NCBI GenBank assembly: GCA_943704415.1
Contig: CALSCO010002064.1
Location: 1-64,000, forward strand
Source of the DNA: Parvularia atlantis
Lineage: Eukaryota; Opisthokonta; Rotosphaerida
Direction: 5' to 3'
DNA length: 64,000 nt
The translations under genes and the position numbers were made by a program. How positions within the stretch are numbered: position 1 is the first letter of the stretch; every line of letters begins with the position of its first letter. Below the pieces are notes generated by a model. That model was not told the DNA's origin. It saw nothing but the letters and a program-made list of their open reading frames with translations, and did no database searches. Shown one piece after another: positions 34,233 through 45,181 of this stretch.

Positions 34233-36718
34233 TCAGGAGCGATTGGACGAGAGCGCGTTGACGCGGTAGTTGGCCGCATCCAGGTATCGCCGCAGGGACG
34301 GCGACGACAGCGGCAGGTCGGACGGCTCGACCTTTTGCACGACAACGGGTAAGCATGCACTCTGGCGCTCAGCACAAAACCGCCACGCACCTCGGCGACA
34401 TACTTGCGCGACCGCCGCCCGCCGCCGTCGAGCTGGTCCTGTCGCGACCCTCCGTTAGGCATGCAGCTGCGCTTGCGAGAGGTCGTGCGCACCGGCTTCA
34501 CCGTCGTGACGTAGAAGGTGCAGCGCCCCTTGAGCCTCGACGCGAGCATGGCGCGGTCGGCACCGCTGCCGGCGTGCCTCTACGCGTGGCACATCAGCAG
34601 GCGCACCGAGCAAAGGAGACCGCGCGCACCACAGGACTACTACTGCCGGTGATCAGGTCCGCGATCGACGACAGGTCGGGCTCCGCGCCGGGTGAGAGCG
34701 CCTCGAGGTCCGGCGCCTCGGCCAGGTCCACGTCCTCCATCTGCACACGGCGCACGACTGAGCGGTTGCAACGCGAAAACGCACAGACAGCCGCACGCGC
34801 AGTCGCCGGCGCAGAGACGGCCGCTGCGCAGACGACGGCACGAGCGCGTCCTGGTCGTAGCGCCGCTGCACAGGGATCAAGTCAGCCGTCGGCGCACAGG
34901 CACACCGCGCGCGGTCGGCGCACCCGCTTCCTCGCCGACTCGGACATGGCGAGCACCTGCGACGGCGAGAACAGGGGCGGGGACTCGGTCGCAAACTCGT
35001 GCAAGAACAGGTCCGTGCCGCTCTCCTGCCCGGCACGCTGCCGCCGCGGCGTGAACGACAGGTGAGCCAAGACCTTGTCGGGCGAGGACGATCTGCGGGC
35101 GTTGTTTCGTCAGCGGTCAGCGAGCCGCGGCGTGCGCGACGCACGAGTCGAGGTACGCGACGTCGTCGTCGTCGTCGTCGTAGCCAGAGTGCACGTCGGC
35201 CCACGTCTTGGTGAGCAGAGCGTGGCCGTGCGCGGCATGGCGGAAGGCGTTGTCGTCGAACGACTCATCGCAGCGCAGCTGCTCGATCGCAAAGCCGCGC
35301 GCAGGCTGCGCGACACGGTTCAGTTGACTGCATGTGCACGGCCGCGCGGCGCGCACCGGCGCACGCGGCTTGGCGTCGCTGCTCGCGCTGCCGGTCAGCG
35401 CGGGCGAGACCTGCTCGAGCGAGACCGTCTTGCCGCCTGCGCACGCGGCCGTGAGCCCGAAGCGCGCTGTGCAATGCGTCCTGAGCGCACCCGCCGTGGC
35501 CACGAGGGTCGAGACGGTCGTCGTGAGCAGGGAGCGCAGCATCTCCGAGTTTTCTGTGCGGCGCGCGCGTCAAGTACTGCGCGATGGGCGTCGCACGTTC
35601 GCGCGCACCTTGCTTGATCGTCGCTGGCACGGTGGCGTCGCCTGCAGGACGAGCAGTGTGAGCTCACAGCGGCGACACGCAAAGCGCACCTGCCGCCCAC
35701 GCTGCGCGACTGCGCGTCTGCGAGCCGCTCGACGACGACTTGGTGAGCGCGCCGCGGCCGCCCGACACGTTCTCCTTCTCGTTCTCCTCCTCGCTGCTCA
35801 GCAAGCCGCTGGCCTTGAGCGCGCGCAGGCCCTCGTGGTTGACCGGCGGGAGCACGGCCATGCCCTGTGCGCGCTCGTCGTCGTCCTCGTCCTCGTTGTC
35901 GTCGTCTGCGTCGTCCTCGTCCTCGTCCTCGTCGTCCTCGTCGTCCTCGACCTCGTCCTCGTCCTCTTCGTCGTCCTCGTCCTCTTCGTCGGCCGCGCGG
36001 CGCCTCTTCCTCGACGCCCGCGCCGATCCGCTTCGGCCGCCAGCACCGCGCGCCTCGCCCGCCGCAGACGGCGTCTGCCTCGCGCTCGTCGACGACCCCG
36101 AGCGCTGGCCCGTGCGCCGGCGCATGCCAGAGTTCCAGTGGTTCTTGATCGCGTTGTCGGTGCGGCCGTTGAGGTGCTGTGCGCGCGCGCGCCGAGCGTG
36201 TGAGGGCGGTGCGCGACGCGGGGTGTGTGTGGCGCGCACCCGCGCGATCTCGGCCCACTTGTTGCCGATGCGCGCGTGCCACAGCGCGATGATGTCGTCC
36301 TCCTCCTTGGTCCAGGCGCGCTTGGTGACGGTGGGGCTGAGGTGGTTGTGCCACCTGCGGCCGTGCGGATGCGTCAGCCGCACGGCCACGCCGCTCGGGC
36401 GCGACACGCCTCTCGCGGCATTGCTTGCCGATCCGGCTCCCGAGCTCGCCGGCAATGTCGGACCACTTGCGCGGGCCGTAGCGCTCGACGAGGCTGCTCA
36501 GGCGCGTGTCCTCGTCCTTGGTCCACGGGCCCTTGTTGTGCTGCTCGCCAAGCGCATTCCTGTGCGCCGTCCGCTCAGCAGAGCGCCCTCTCTCCCACAC
36601 AGCCGCACCGGTTCTGCCGCCGCACGTTGCTGCCCGCGCCCGCACGCCCGAGCATGCCGGCGCCCGCGCCCGCCGCCGCCACTGCTGCCGCTGCTGCTGC
36701 TGCCCCGTGCGACGCCAT
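34233..36718 (-). CDS. R2R3-type MYB transcription factor
   Basis: Nuclear DNA-binding protein. After an Ala/Gly-rich start ([17 protein letters not shown]) come two MYB repeats. R2-like: KGPWTKDEDTRLSSLVERYG, PRKWSDIAGELGSRIGKQCR. R3-like: RWHNHLSPTVTKRAWTKEED, DIIALWHARIGNKWAEIARV and LNGRTDNAIKNHWNSGMRR. The Trp spacing and the NAIKNHW recognition helix match animal c-Myb/B-Myb and plant MYB3R. A run of ~45 mostly Asp/Glu residues follows (about 35860-36005), then a long variable C-terminus with regulatory-looking Ser/Pro motifs (FATESPPLFSPSQVL), ending LDAANYRVNALSSNRS. The joins in the C-terminal half are less certain. Promoter sites suggest cell-cycle control. Confidence 0.82.
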
Positions 36719-36906
36719 CTGCCCGCGGTCTGCGCGGCGCGCCGCGGCGCGTGAGCGAGAAGGCGACAAAGGGACGGCGCCAAGTCAGCAACAGAGAGAG
36801 AAAGGCTTTTTTGGCGCGAACGAAAATTGGCGCCAAAAAAAAAAAAGATAGAGACAACGGTGTAAGGTGACAGCTCGAGTGTCGAGCGGGACCCGCGCAT
36901 CCGGCG
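36719..36906. promoter_or_regulatory. MYB/CSA divergent promoter with three E2F-like sites
   Basis: The 188 bp between the divergent ATGs hold TTTGGCGCGAA (36810-36820), the palindrome TTGGCGCCAA (36827-36836) and the half-match GGCGCCAA (36776-36783). All three fit the E2F/DP core. A run of twelve A (36835-36846) abuts the palindrome. This is much more AT-rich than its surroundings. Confidence 0.6.
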
Positions 36907-37456
36907 ATGCTGCGCTTCCTGGGCGAGCGCGAGCGCGGGCGGGTGACGCCGGCGATGCTGCGGCTGGCCGAGTGCACGCGCGAGACGTTTGCGATCGAGC
37001 TGAGCCTGCACACGCGCGTGCGCCGGCTGCACCGCCAGGGCGTGTGGGCGCTCGACTGCGACCCGGTCGAGGGCCGATAGTGCGCGTCCTTGGGCGGCTG
37101 CGGCGGGCGGGCGGGCGGGCGGGGCGGCTGACGGCGCGTCGCGCAGCCTGCTCTCGACCGGCGGCGACGGGCACGTGTACCTGTACGACCTGGGCGCGCG
37201 CGACGGCGGCACCATCGGCAGCCTCCGCGGCACAGCGTCGCGCCCGCGCCACACTGCCGGCGGCACGGGTGTGCGCTGGTTCCCGTGGGACACGGGCCTG
37301 TTCACGACGTCGTCGCTCGACGAGACGATCAAGGCGTGGGACACGAACGCGTTCCGCCCCGTCGTCAGCTTCGCCATCGGCGCGCGCGTCTTCACCCACG
37401 CGTTCTCGCCCGTCGCTACGTCGCACAACCTGCTCGCCGGTGCGCGCTGCCGCTGC

Positions 37457-37489
<33 letters not shown>

Positions 37490-38532
37490 GCCGTCCTGCG
37501 CACACGTGACGCGCTGCACAGCGGGCTGCCGCGACCCCGCCGTGCGCCTGTGCGACGTGCGCACGGGCGCGTCCACGCACTCGCTCATGGGTGTGCCGCG
37601 TGCGAAGCCGCGCTGATCGCGCTCACCGCGAGTGCCTGGGCGCGCAGGGCACACGGGCGGCGTCTATGCCGTGGCCTGGGCGCCGCTGTCGGAGCACGTG
37701 CTGGCGACGGGTAGCGCCGACCGCACCATCCGCCTGTGGGACATCCGCGGCGCCGGCAAGCGCCAGTGCCTGCAGACGTTTGACCAGCTCAACGTGTCGC
37801 GCACGACGCGCTCGTTTGGTGCGCGCCTCCTCGTGTGCGCGTAGCTTGCTCTTGCTGACGCCGCCGCCAGCCGAGCGCACCGCCACGACGTCGACCGCGC
37901 ATGACGGGACGGTCAACGGGCTGCAGTTCACGCCCGACGGGCTGCAGCTGCTCTCGACGAGCACGGACGGGCACGTGCGCCTGTGGAGCGTGTTTGACGG
38001 GACCAACCTGCTCGTGTGGTCGCTGTGCATTTGCGCAACCTCGCTCGCTCACACACGCGCGCGCACTGCGGCAGGTCAACTACGAAGGCTGCACCAACAG
38101 CAGCCCGCGCACGGTGTACTTTGCCCTCGCGCCGCGCTCGGACCCGTGCCTGCTGTACCACCCGCACAACGGCAACAACATTGCCGTGTGCCATGCGCAC
38201 GAGGGCGGCGAACTGGCGCGGCTGCGCGGGCACTTTGAGCAGATCAACGCGATCGTTTTCCACCCGTGCAAGGAGGTGCGCGTCGCGGCTCACTCAGGCG
38301 CGGGCGCACACTTACCCGCACTGAGCAGGAGGTCTACAGCGGCAGCGACGACGGCCAGATCCTCGCCTGGACGCCGCTGCTCGACTCGGCAGCCCGCGCG
38401 CCGCCCGCTGCTGCCCCCGCCGCCGGCGCACAACGACGAGGAGCCGCGCGCACGGCCGCCGATGCCGTGGCGGCGATTGCGCGCGCGCAGCAGGACCACT
38501 GGAGCGACAGCGAGCCCGAGGACGAGCGGTAG
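36907..38532 (+). CDS. ERCC8: CSA/ERCC8 WD40 protein (transcription-coupled repair)
   Basis: Substrate receptor of the CRL4-CSA ubiquitin ligase acting at stalled RNA polymerase II. Start [20 protein letters not shown], then [11 protein letters not shown], parallels human MLGFLSARQTG...AESTRRVLGLEL. WD repeats: [35 protein letters not shown] followed by KAWDTNAF (human [20 protein letters not shown]), [55 protein letters not shown] followed by [23 protein letters not shown]-like [20 protein letters not shown], and [17 protein letters not shown]. The acidic end [13 protein letters not shown] matches the human DAWSSSDEEG tail. About nine exons. One intron contains a CTG triplet run (about 37457-37490). 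Confidence 0.92.
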
Positions 38533-38599
38533 CCAGAATTGTAGTTCCAGCTGAGACTTGGACGCAAAAGGATCTCGCTGTCACGGTCGACTTCGTTGT

Positions 38600-38703
38600 C
38601 CTTGAACAGCTCAACGTGCTCAGCGAGACCCGCTTGGCGGAGCCACGTGCTGATGTTCTCGACTGACCACTTGGCCAACAGCGACGCGGCCGGACTGGCG
38701 CAT
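38600..38703 (-). CDS. SAM-domain exon, possibly the alternative 3' end of the SCYL gene
   Basis: This frame reads KWSVENISTWLRQAGLAEHV then ELFKDNEVD, the first half of a sterile alpha motif (W-s-v-e-V-x-x-WL...F-x-x-NEVD). No ATG lies in frame upstream. A 40-nt intron with donor GTGAGC (38738-38743) and acceptor CTCAG (38704-38708) would join it in frame to SCYL at VSIE, removing the SCYL stop, which overlaps the donor. Downstream of NEVD no frame gives a clean stop before overlapping the CSA coding end, so the 3' boundary is unresolved. Confidence 0.45.
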
Positions 38704-38739
38704 CTGAGTTAAGCGAGCTAAGTTCAGACGCACACACGC

Positions 38740-41700
38740 TCACTCGATCGACACCGGCGGCGCGTCGGCCGCGAGCAGCTCGTCCAGGTTGTCGTCGTTC
38801 CACGACGCGTCCCCCGCGCCCGTGTCCCCAGCGGCGGCGACGGCACTCGCGGGCGCTGTCTCGGGCGTGCGCAGGCGGCCGTTTGCGTCGTGGTCGCTGG
38901 TGCTGCCTGCCTTGCGTTGGCTGCCGGTGGCGCGTCCGCCGCGACCGCGGCCGCGCTTAGCGCCGCTGCCCGGGCCCTGCGTCGCGCCCGACCGCCGCGC
39001 CTCGGGCGAGCTGCTCTTTTCGACGATGGCGAAGAGGTCGTCGAGCGCAGGCTCGGCCGGGGGCGCTGCCGCCGGTGCAGCCGCCGCGGGCACGGCGGGC
39101 GACGCGGGTACGGCCGGGGAGGGGGCAGACCGCGGCGCTGCGGTCCGCTTGTCCTTGGGTGCGGTCGAGAGCGTCATGCCCCTCTTCGGCGCGGCCGCGG
39201 TGATGAGCGTCGTCTCGTCCGGTGCTGGCGACTCGGTTGGCGGCTCGCTCGCCGCTGCGGCCTTGCCACGCCGGCTCTGCGCCTCCAGCCGCTTCGCCTC
39301 CATGCGCGCGCGCCGCTCTTGGGCCGCCTGCGCACTCGCTGCTGCGGCGGCCGCGTCATCGTCCTCCGTCCTGGCCACGGGCGTGACGGGCGTCGATTGG
39401 GCCTCGGCTTGCTGCTGCCGCTGCGACCGGCGGCTGCTGCGCTCGGCGCCATCCTCGTCCTCGTCCTCGCTGCCCCACCCCTCGGCGTCCCACGGATCGA
39501 CGTCGTCCGAGCCGAAGCCGATCGCGTCGGGCGCTGGCGCCGGCGCCGCCGCACGCATAGCCGAGCCGTTGCTCACCGGCGCCTGCCACGGCGACGAGAC
39601 CGGCAGCGACGGCGACAAGATTGCGCCGATGATAGACGTGCGACGGCTGACGTCCTGCAAACAGCACGCAGGTCAGCCCCGTGCTCCAAGAGGCCGCACG
39701 AGCGCGCACCGCCGGCGTGGACGCGCCCGACGACTCGACGCTGTCGCGCGAGCGCACGGGAGCCGCACCGTTGCGCTTGAGCCCCGTGTCGCGGAAGTGC
39801 GACTGTGTGCGCGGTGAGTGTGTGCCTCTGTGAGGCGCACGGCGACGAATGCGCACCACACGCTCGGGCACCGTCGGCTTGAACGAGCCGTGGGCGGGCC
39901 AGCGCGTCGGCAGGCTCTCGATCGGTTGCCGCCTGATCGTGTCAACAACGTACTGCAGCGCCTTGTTGGCGTGCGCCCGCACGGTCCTAGCGTGTGTACG
40001 GGTGAGCGGCAGAGGGCCACAGCGATGCCGCGGCGGACGCACGGCTCCGGGTCTGTCAGGAAATCGACGATGAAGGGCACGAGCGCGTGCGCCGCGAAGA
40101 GCGTCGGGAAGGGCTGCGGCAGGCACTGCCAGAGGCCCTGTGCGTACGACGGCGGCGGCATTAGCGCGCACGCACAAAACGCCGACTCACGCCCGCGCGC
40201 ACCTCGGTGAAGAAGTGCACGCAGTGCGCCACGCTGGCCGTGTGCAGCACGCTCGCCAGCTGCATCGGGAGCGCGCTTGGGCGGTAGATCTCCATGAGCT
40301 GCGTGGCGCCGTCAGCACCGCATGTCTGCACACGCACGCGCACAAGACGCACCCCGAGTTCGCAGCTCCGGTGCCACAACAGCACGCAGGCGCGCAGCAC
40401 GCGCCGCGCCGCGTCAGACCCGGGCTCGTGCAGCAACACCGTCTCCGATAGCACAGGCAGGAGCCGGCCGAGCAGGTCGGTTGCGCTGTAGACGACCTGC
40501 GTCTGCCTGCGAGCGCAGCCGGTGTGAGCGGCCACGTCGCACACGCGTGTCCCGCGGCGCACCGCTCGATCTCCTGCATGATTGTCAGGCGCGTCGACGT
40601 ACTGACCTCGACCACGAGCGGCACCAGCTCGCACGCGGCGCAGTACGACGCGATGCGCATCTCCTCGCTTGCGTCCTCCAGGCCCACCAGCATCTGCCAC
40701 ACGGCACAGCTCAGCCTTTCAGTGGCACCGCCGCGCACTTTGGGCTCACCTCGGGCATCGCAAGGCGGCGCAGCACGTCAGGCGGCAGCGCGCGGCAAAA
40801 GCAGTCAAACAGGCGCAGGGCCTCGAGGCGCAGCGGGCCCTTGCGCTTCGCCAGCAGGCGGCACAGGAACGGCACGATGCAGGTGTCGTACTCGCTCGCA
40901 CGCAGCAGGCCGCGCGGGCCACCCAACTCGCCAGTCTGCTTTGCAGACGAGACGGCAGTGTTAGCGGCCAGCGCACGGTCGCGAGGTGCACAGACAGACC
41001 TGGTCGTCGTGCCGCGGCGTGAGGATGAGACGGAACGACGCGTGCGCCAGCGGCTCGAGCAGCATCACGCCCGTGAACATGCGCGGCGAGACGTACTTCA
41101 CGAACGCGGCGCCGTCGAGCCGCTCGAGTTGCGACGGCAGCATGCTGCGCGTGATTGCGGGGCGTGAGCGGGGCGACGCGACGGCAGCGCATGCGGCGGC
41201 GGCGCACGCGAAGAACGTCTGCCGCTCGGTGTCGTCCATGACGGTGAAGTTGTCGAGCGCGTGCAGAATCTGCACGAGTGGGTTGTGCGTAAACACCTCG
41301 GCCTCGAGCAGGAGGGCGGGGATCGGCACATTGTACTTCTGGCGGATCGACTGGGCGACGGCTGGCACGCACGCACGCACGCACGCCTCAGCGCACTCAG
41401 AGGGCCGAGCGCGCGGCACAAACCGGCGAGCGCCTTGTGCGCGTCTGCGTCGGCGTCCTCGGTCACGACGCGCTGCATCACCCTCTGCAGCAGCTTGCCA
41501 AACGCGGCCACGTCCTGCACGTGCGGCACGACGACGTTCGCGTCCTGCGTAGCGTGTGAGCGCCCTGTCGGTGCGCCGCACAGACACGCACCTGCGCCTG
41601 CAGCGTGCCGTCGTGCGCGCCCTCGTCAACGACGTCGCCCAGGCCCGCAAAGGCCGGCGTGCCGAGCTCGTCGATCGACAGGCAAAAGTCCATCCCGCCC

Positions 41701-42457
41701 AGGCGCCAGTTGCCGTCTGGCCCCGCGCGAGTGAGCGAGCCGGGCGAAGGATGTGCGTGCGTGCGGTGCACCAGACGTGACGACCACGGACGCCGGCGCG
41801 ATGTTGTTGTGCAGCATGTGGCACGTCGTGTGCAGAAAGTCAAGCGCGCGCTGGCGATCAGCGCATGTCACAGCTCAGCACGCGCGCGTGTGTGCGGGCA
41901 AGGGAAGGATGCGCACCAGCACACTGTGCAGGCCCATGAGCGTCTCCTGCACGGTGAGCGTCGCGGGCGCGGGCTGCGCAGCGAGGCGCTGCGCGAGCGT
42001 GTCCTCGATGCGCTCGGTGACCACGGCCAGCATCGCGCCGTCGAGTGTCACGTCGTGGTAGCGCAGCAGCGTCGGATGGCGCAGGGCGCGCGCGCGCTGC
42101 CGTCCCATCAGCGCTCTAGCGCGCGAAGTGCGCGGCGAGCGGCGTGCCTGGAGCGATCGGTACACGCGCGGCAGCCACGCGGTCTGCTCGGGCGTGGTCG
42201 CGGTGATGCTGAAGACGGACAGCTGCGCATCGGGCGTGAGCCATGGTGGTCGTCGTCGTGCTCGCGGGGTCGTCGCGCACCCGCTCCTTTGTCAGCGCGT
42301 GCGTCGCATGCCGGTGCTCCCAGCCAGCCCATCGGCGACCCGCGAGCGGCTGCGGCGGCGCAGTGGCGAGCTGCACGTGCTTCGCGAGGCGGCTCTCGCC
42401 GGCGCCCATCGCTCTCTCTGCGCGACGCGCGCTCAGCGACGCCCACTGCACCGCCAT
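38740..42457 (-). CDS. SCY1-like pseudokinase (SCYL1/SCYL2 family)
   Basis: Pseudokinase plus HEAT-repeat protein of the Golgi/clathrin trafficking SCYL family. After MGAGESRLAKHVQLATAPPQ come the glycine-poor kinase N-lobe (WAGWEHRHATHALTKER joined to LSVFSITATTPEQTA) and RALRHPTLLRYHDVTLDG. Next are AVVTERIEDTLAQRL, QETLMGLHSVL, HNNIAPASVVVTSG (human HGNITPENIILN) and WRLGGMDFCLSIDE (human WKIMGFDFCVS). The HRD and DFG catalytic residues are lost, as in the family. Then come PHVQDVAAFGKLLQRV, VFTHNPLVQILHALDNFTVM and HEAT-like helices (about 39700-40950). The C-terminus is low-complexity and acidic/Ala-rich, ending WNDDNLDELLAADAPPVSIE. The stop at 38740-38742 may be spliced out into a SAM exon. 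Confidence 0.82.
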
Positions 42458-42561
42458 GGTGGGCGGCACGCACGCGCGCTCACACGCTGCTCACTGTTGA
42501 TTGTGTGCGTACACAGCTTCCTTTCTCTCTGCTTCCGTGCCACGCGCGCCACCGACGAGCC
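42458..42561. promoter_or_regulatory. Divergent promoter of SCYL and CCT8
   Basis: One hundred and four bases between start codons, with a less GC-rich patch including CTTTCTCTCTGCTTCC at 42522-42537, a pyrimidine-rich stretch shortly before the CCT8 ATG. Confidence 0.4.
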
Positions 42562-45147
42562 ATGGCCCTCAAGATCCCGAAGGTGCGCGCGGCCCGCCCC
42601 CGACGCGCGCCGGCTGACGCGGTGCGTGGCGGTGCGCGGCGATGCGCGGCAGATCGGCCTCACGGAGCTGCTGAAGGACGGCTACAAGGTGCGCCGGCCG
42701 CGTGGCCCCCTCTCTCGCTGTCGGCTCTCTCACACGCGGCGCGCGGGGCGCAGAGCTACCAGGGCCTCGAGGAGGCCGTGTACCGCAACATCGCCGCGTG
42801 CAAGGCACTGGCGCAGGTCACGCGCACGTCCCTCGGCCCGAACGGTGCCGCTCTCTTTCGTCGTGCACTGGGCCGCTCACACGCCGCCGCGCGCGCCGGC
42901 CGCCAGGGAAAAACAAGCTCATCATCAACCACCTCGACAAGCTGTTCATCACAAACGACGCCGCGACGATCGTGCGCGAGATGGAGGTCGTCCACCCCGC
43001 GTCCAAGCTCGTCGTCATGTCGTCGGAGCAGCAGGAGAAGGAGGTCGGTGCCACCGCCGCCCACGCGCACACCGCGCGCACAGGCCTGACGCGAGTGCGC
43101 GCGCGCAGGTCGGCGACGCGGCCAACTTTGTCATCGTCTTCGCCGGCGAGCTGCTGCAGAAGGCCGAAGCGCTGCTGCGCATGGGCCTGCACCCGAGCGA
43201 GGTCATCGACGGCTACGCCAAGGCGAGCAAGAAGGCGCTCGAGTTGCTGGAGAGTGCGTGCGACTGGCTGTTGGCTGCTGGTGTGTGCGGCCGGCTCATC
43301 GCGCGCGGGGACGGCAGCGCTCGTCGTGGACGAGATCAAGGACGTGACGACCAAGGCGAGCCTGCAGCGCGCGCTCAAGGCGCCCATCGCCAGCAAGATC
43401 TTCGGCTACGAAGAGCTGCTGTCGTCGCTCGTGGCCGACGCGTGCCTCGGCGTCATGCCCAAGAACCCGCGCAACTTCAACGTGGACAACGTGCGCGTGG
43501 TCAAGGTCCTCGGCGGCTCCATCACCGACTCGCGCGTCGTGCGCGGCATGGTCTTCAACCGCGAGCCCGAGAGTGCGCGCGCGGAGCGCCATCGCGCGCG
43601 GGCACGAACGCTTACCTGCGCCGGGCCGCGCTGCGCCAGCCATCGTCCACGGAGCGCTCAAGGCAAAGGTCGCCGTGTTTGCGTGCCCGCTCGACGTGAG
43701 CAGGACCGAGACAAAGGGCACGGTCCTGATCAAAAACAGCGAGGACCTGCTCAACTTTAGCAAGAGCGAGGAGCAGCAGCTGGAGCAGGTGCAGCCGCGC
43801 ACCCGTGCGAAAAGCGGGCGGCTGAGGCGTGCGGTGCGCCGCGCAGACGATCAAGGAGCTGGCCGACTCGGGCGCCAAGGTGCTGGTGACGGGCGGCGGC
43901 ATTGGCGAGATGACGCTGCACTTCATCAACCGCTACGGCATGATGGCCGTCAAGGTCTTGTCCAAGTTCGAGCTGCGGCGCCTGTGCAAGGCCGTCGGCG
44001 CGACGCCCCTCGCGCGTCTGGTGCGTGCCCACGTGCTAGCTGGCGGAGCCCACGTGCTGACGCCGCGACGCGGTCGTGCTGCAGGGCGCGCCGATCCCCG
44101 AGGAGATGGGCTTCTGCGACGTGGTGGAGGTGATCGAGATCGGCAGCGACCGCGTGACCGTCTTCAGGCAGGGTGCGTGCGCGTGCGGGAGGGTGGGCGA
44201 TGGCGGTCGTGGCTGGTGTGGACGTGCGGGGGGCGCGGGGGCGCAGCATCGTGAAGATGGTCGGGATGCCGTTGTGCGGGCTTCGCACTGCATGTCGCTC
44301 GATCATAATAAGATGCAAGATCTCAATTCTTCTCCGCTGCTGCTGCTCTCTTGCTCTCTCGCTCTTTTGGCTCTGTGCCGTTCCTGACCAGCGCGGCAGA
44401 GAACGAGGATTCGCAGATGTCGACGATCGTCGTGCGTGGCGCCACGACCAACCTGATGGACGACGTCGAGCGCGCGATCGACGACGCCGTCAACGTCGTC
44501 AAGGCCGTCGTGCGGGTGCGCCGCGCCACTGCCGACCGGTCGGCCGGCAGCGCTGACGTGTCGTGCCGCGCAGGACCCGCGTCTCGTGCCCGGTGCCGGC
44601 GCGACCGAGACCGCCTTGGCCACGGCGCTGAGCAGCTTTGGCGAGGTGCGCGCGTGCTGGGCGGCGACGGGGCGGCGAGGCGTGACGTGCGGCGCACGCA
44701 GAAATCGCCCGGCTTGGACCAGTACTCGATCAAGAAGTTTGCCGAGGCGTTCGAGGTCATTCCGCTCACGCTCGCCGAGAACGCGGGCATGGACGGCACG
44801 GAGGTGCTCGCGAAGCTGTACGCGGCGCACCAGTCGGGCGCGAAGAGCGCGGGCGTGGACGTGGAGGTGCGCCACGTCGCTGCGCCGGCTCGTGCGCGTG
44901 CGTGCGTGCTGAGCCACGGCCGCGCGCGCGCGCACAGAGCGAGGAGCAGGGCACGCTCGACGCGACGGCCGCGGGCATCCTCGACTCGTACCTGGCCAAG
45001 CACTGGGCGATCAAGTACGCGACCGACGCGGCCGTGACGGTGCTGCGAGTAGACCAGATCATCATGAGCAAGCCGTCGGGTGGCCCCAAGCCGCGCGAGA
45101 ACAAGAACTGGGACGAGGACCCGGACCCGGCGCAGCAGGCGCAGTGA
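42562..45147 (+). CDS. CCT8: T-complex protein 1 subunit theta (CCT8)
   Basis: Theta subunit of the cytosolic CCT/TRiC chaperonin that folds actin and tubulin. Blocks: GLTELLKDGYK, SYQGLEEAVYRNIAACKALA, RTSLGPNG then KNKLIINHLDKLFITNDAAT, VVHPASKLVVMSSEQQEKE, NFVIVFAGELLQKAEALLRM, KIFGYEELLSSLVADACLGV, NFNVDNVRVVKVLGGSI, KVAVFACPLDVSRTETKGTV, VLVTGGGIGEMTLHFINRYG, RRLCKAVGATPLARL, STIVVRGATTNLMDDVERAI, RLVPGAGATETALATAL, SPGLDQYSIKKFAEAFEVIP, and VLRVDQIIMSKPSGGPKP with the theta-specific tail KNWDEDPD. The intron at 44173-44399 is four times longer than its neighbours. The usual GDGTN nucleotide motif reads GDAAN. Confidence 0.95.
44173..44399 (+). other. Unusually long intron of CCT8
   Basis: This 227-nt intron joins VTVFRQ to ENEDSQMSTIVVRG. 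Its last ~100 bases are AT-richer, with a TC-rich tract (about 44326-44380) before TTCCTGACCAG. Most other introns here lack a polypyrimidine tract. Confidence 0.7.
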
Positions 45148-45181
45148 CGCGCAGCCTTTCTGCATGGCTGGCTATTGAAAG

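Noticed and set aside
35867-36148. Plus-strand frames rich in Ser, Pro and Arg opposite the MYB gene
   Set aside because: They are the complement of the GAC/GAG-rich acidic tract and have no independent start, splice pattern or homology.
44173-44399. snoRNA gene inside the CCT8 intron
   Set aside because: No RUGAUGA C box paired with a terminal CUGA, and no ACA box in the right place, could be found by eye.
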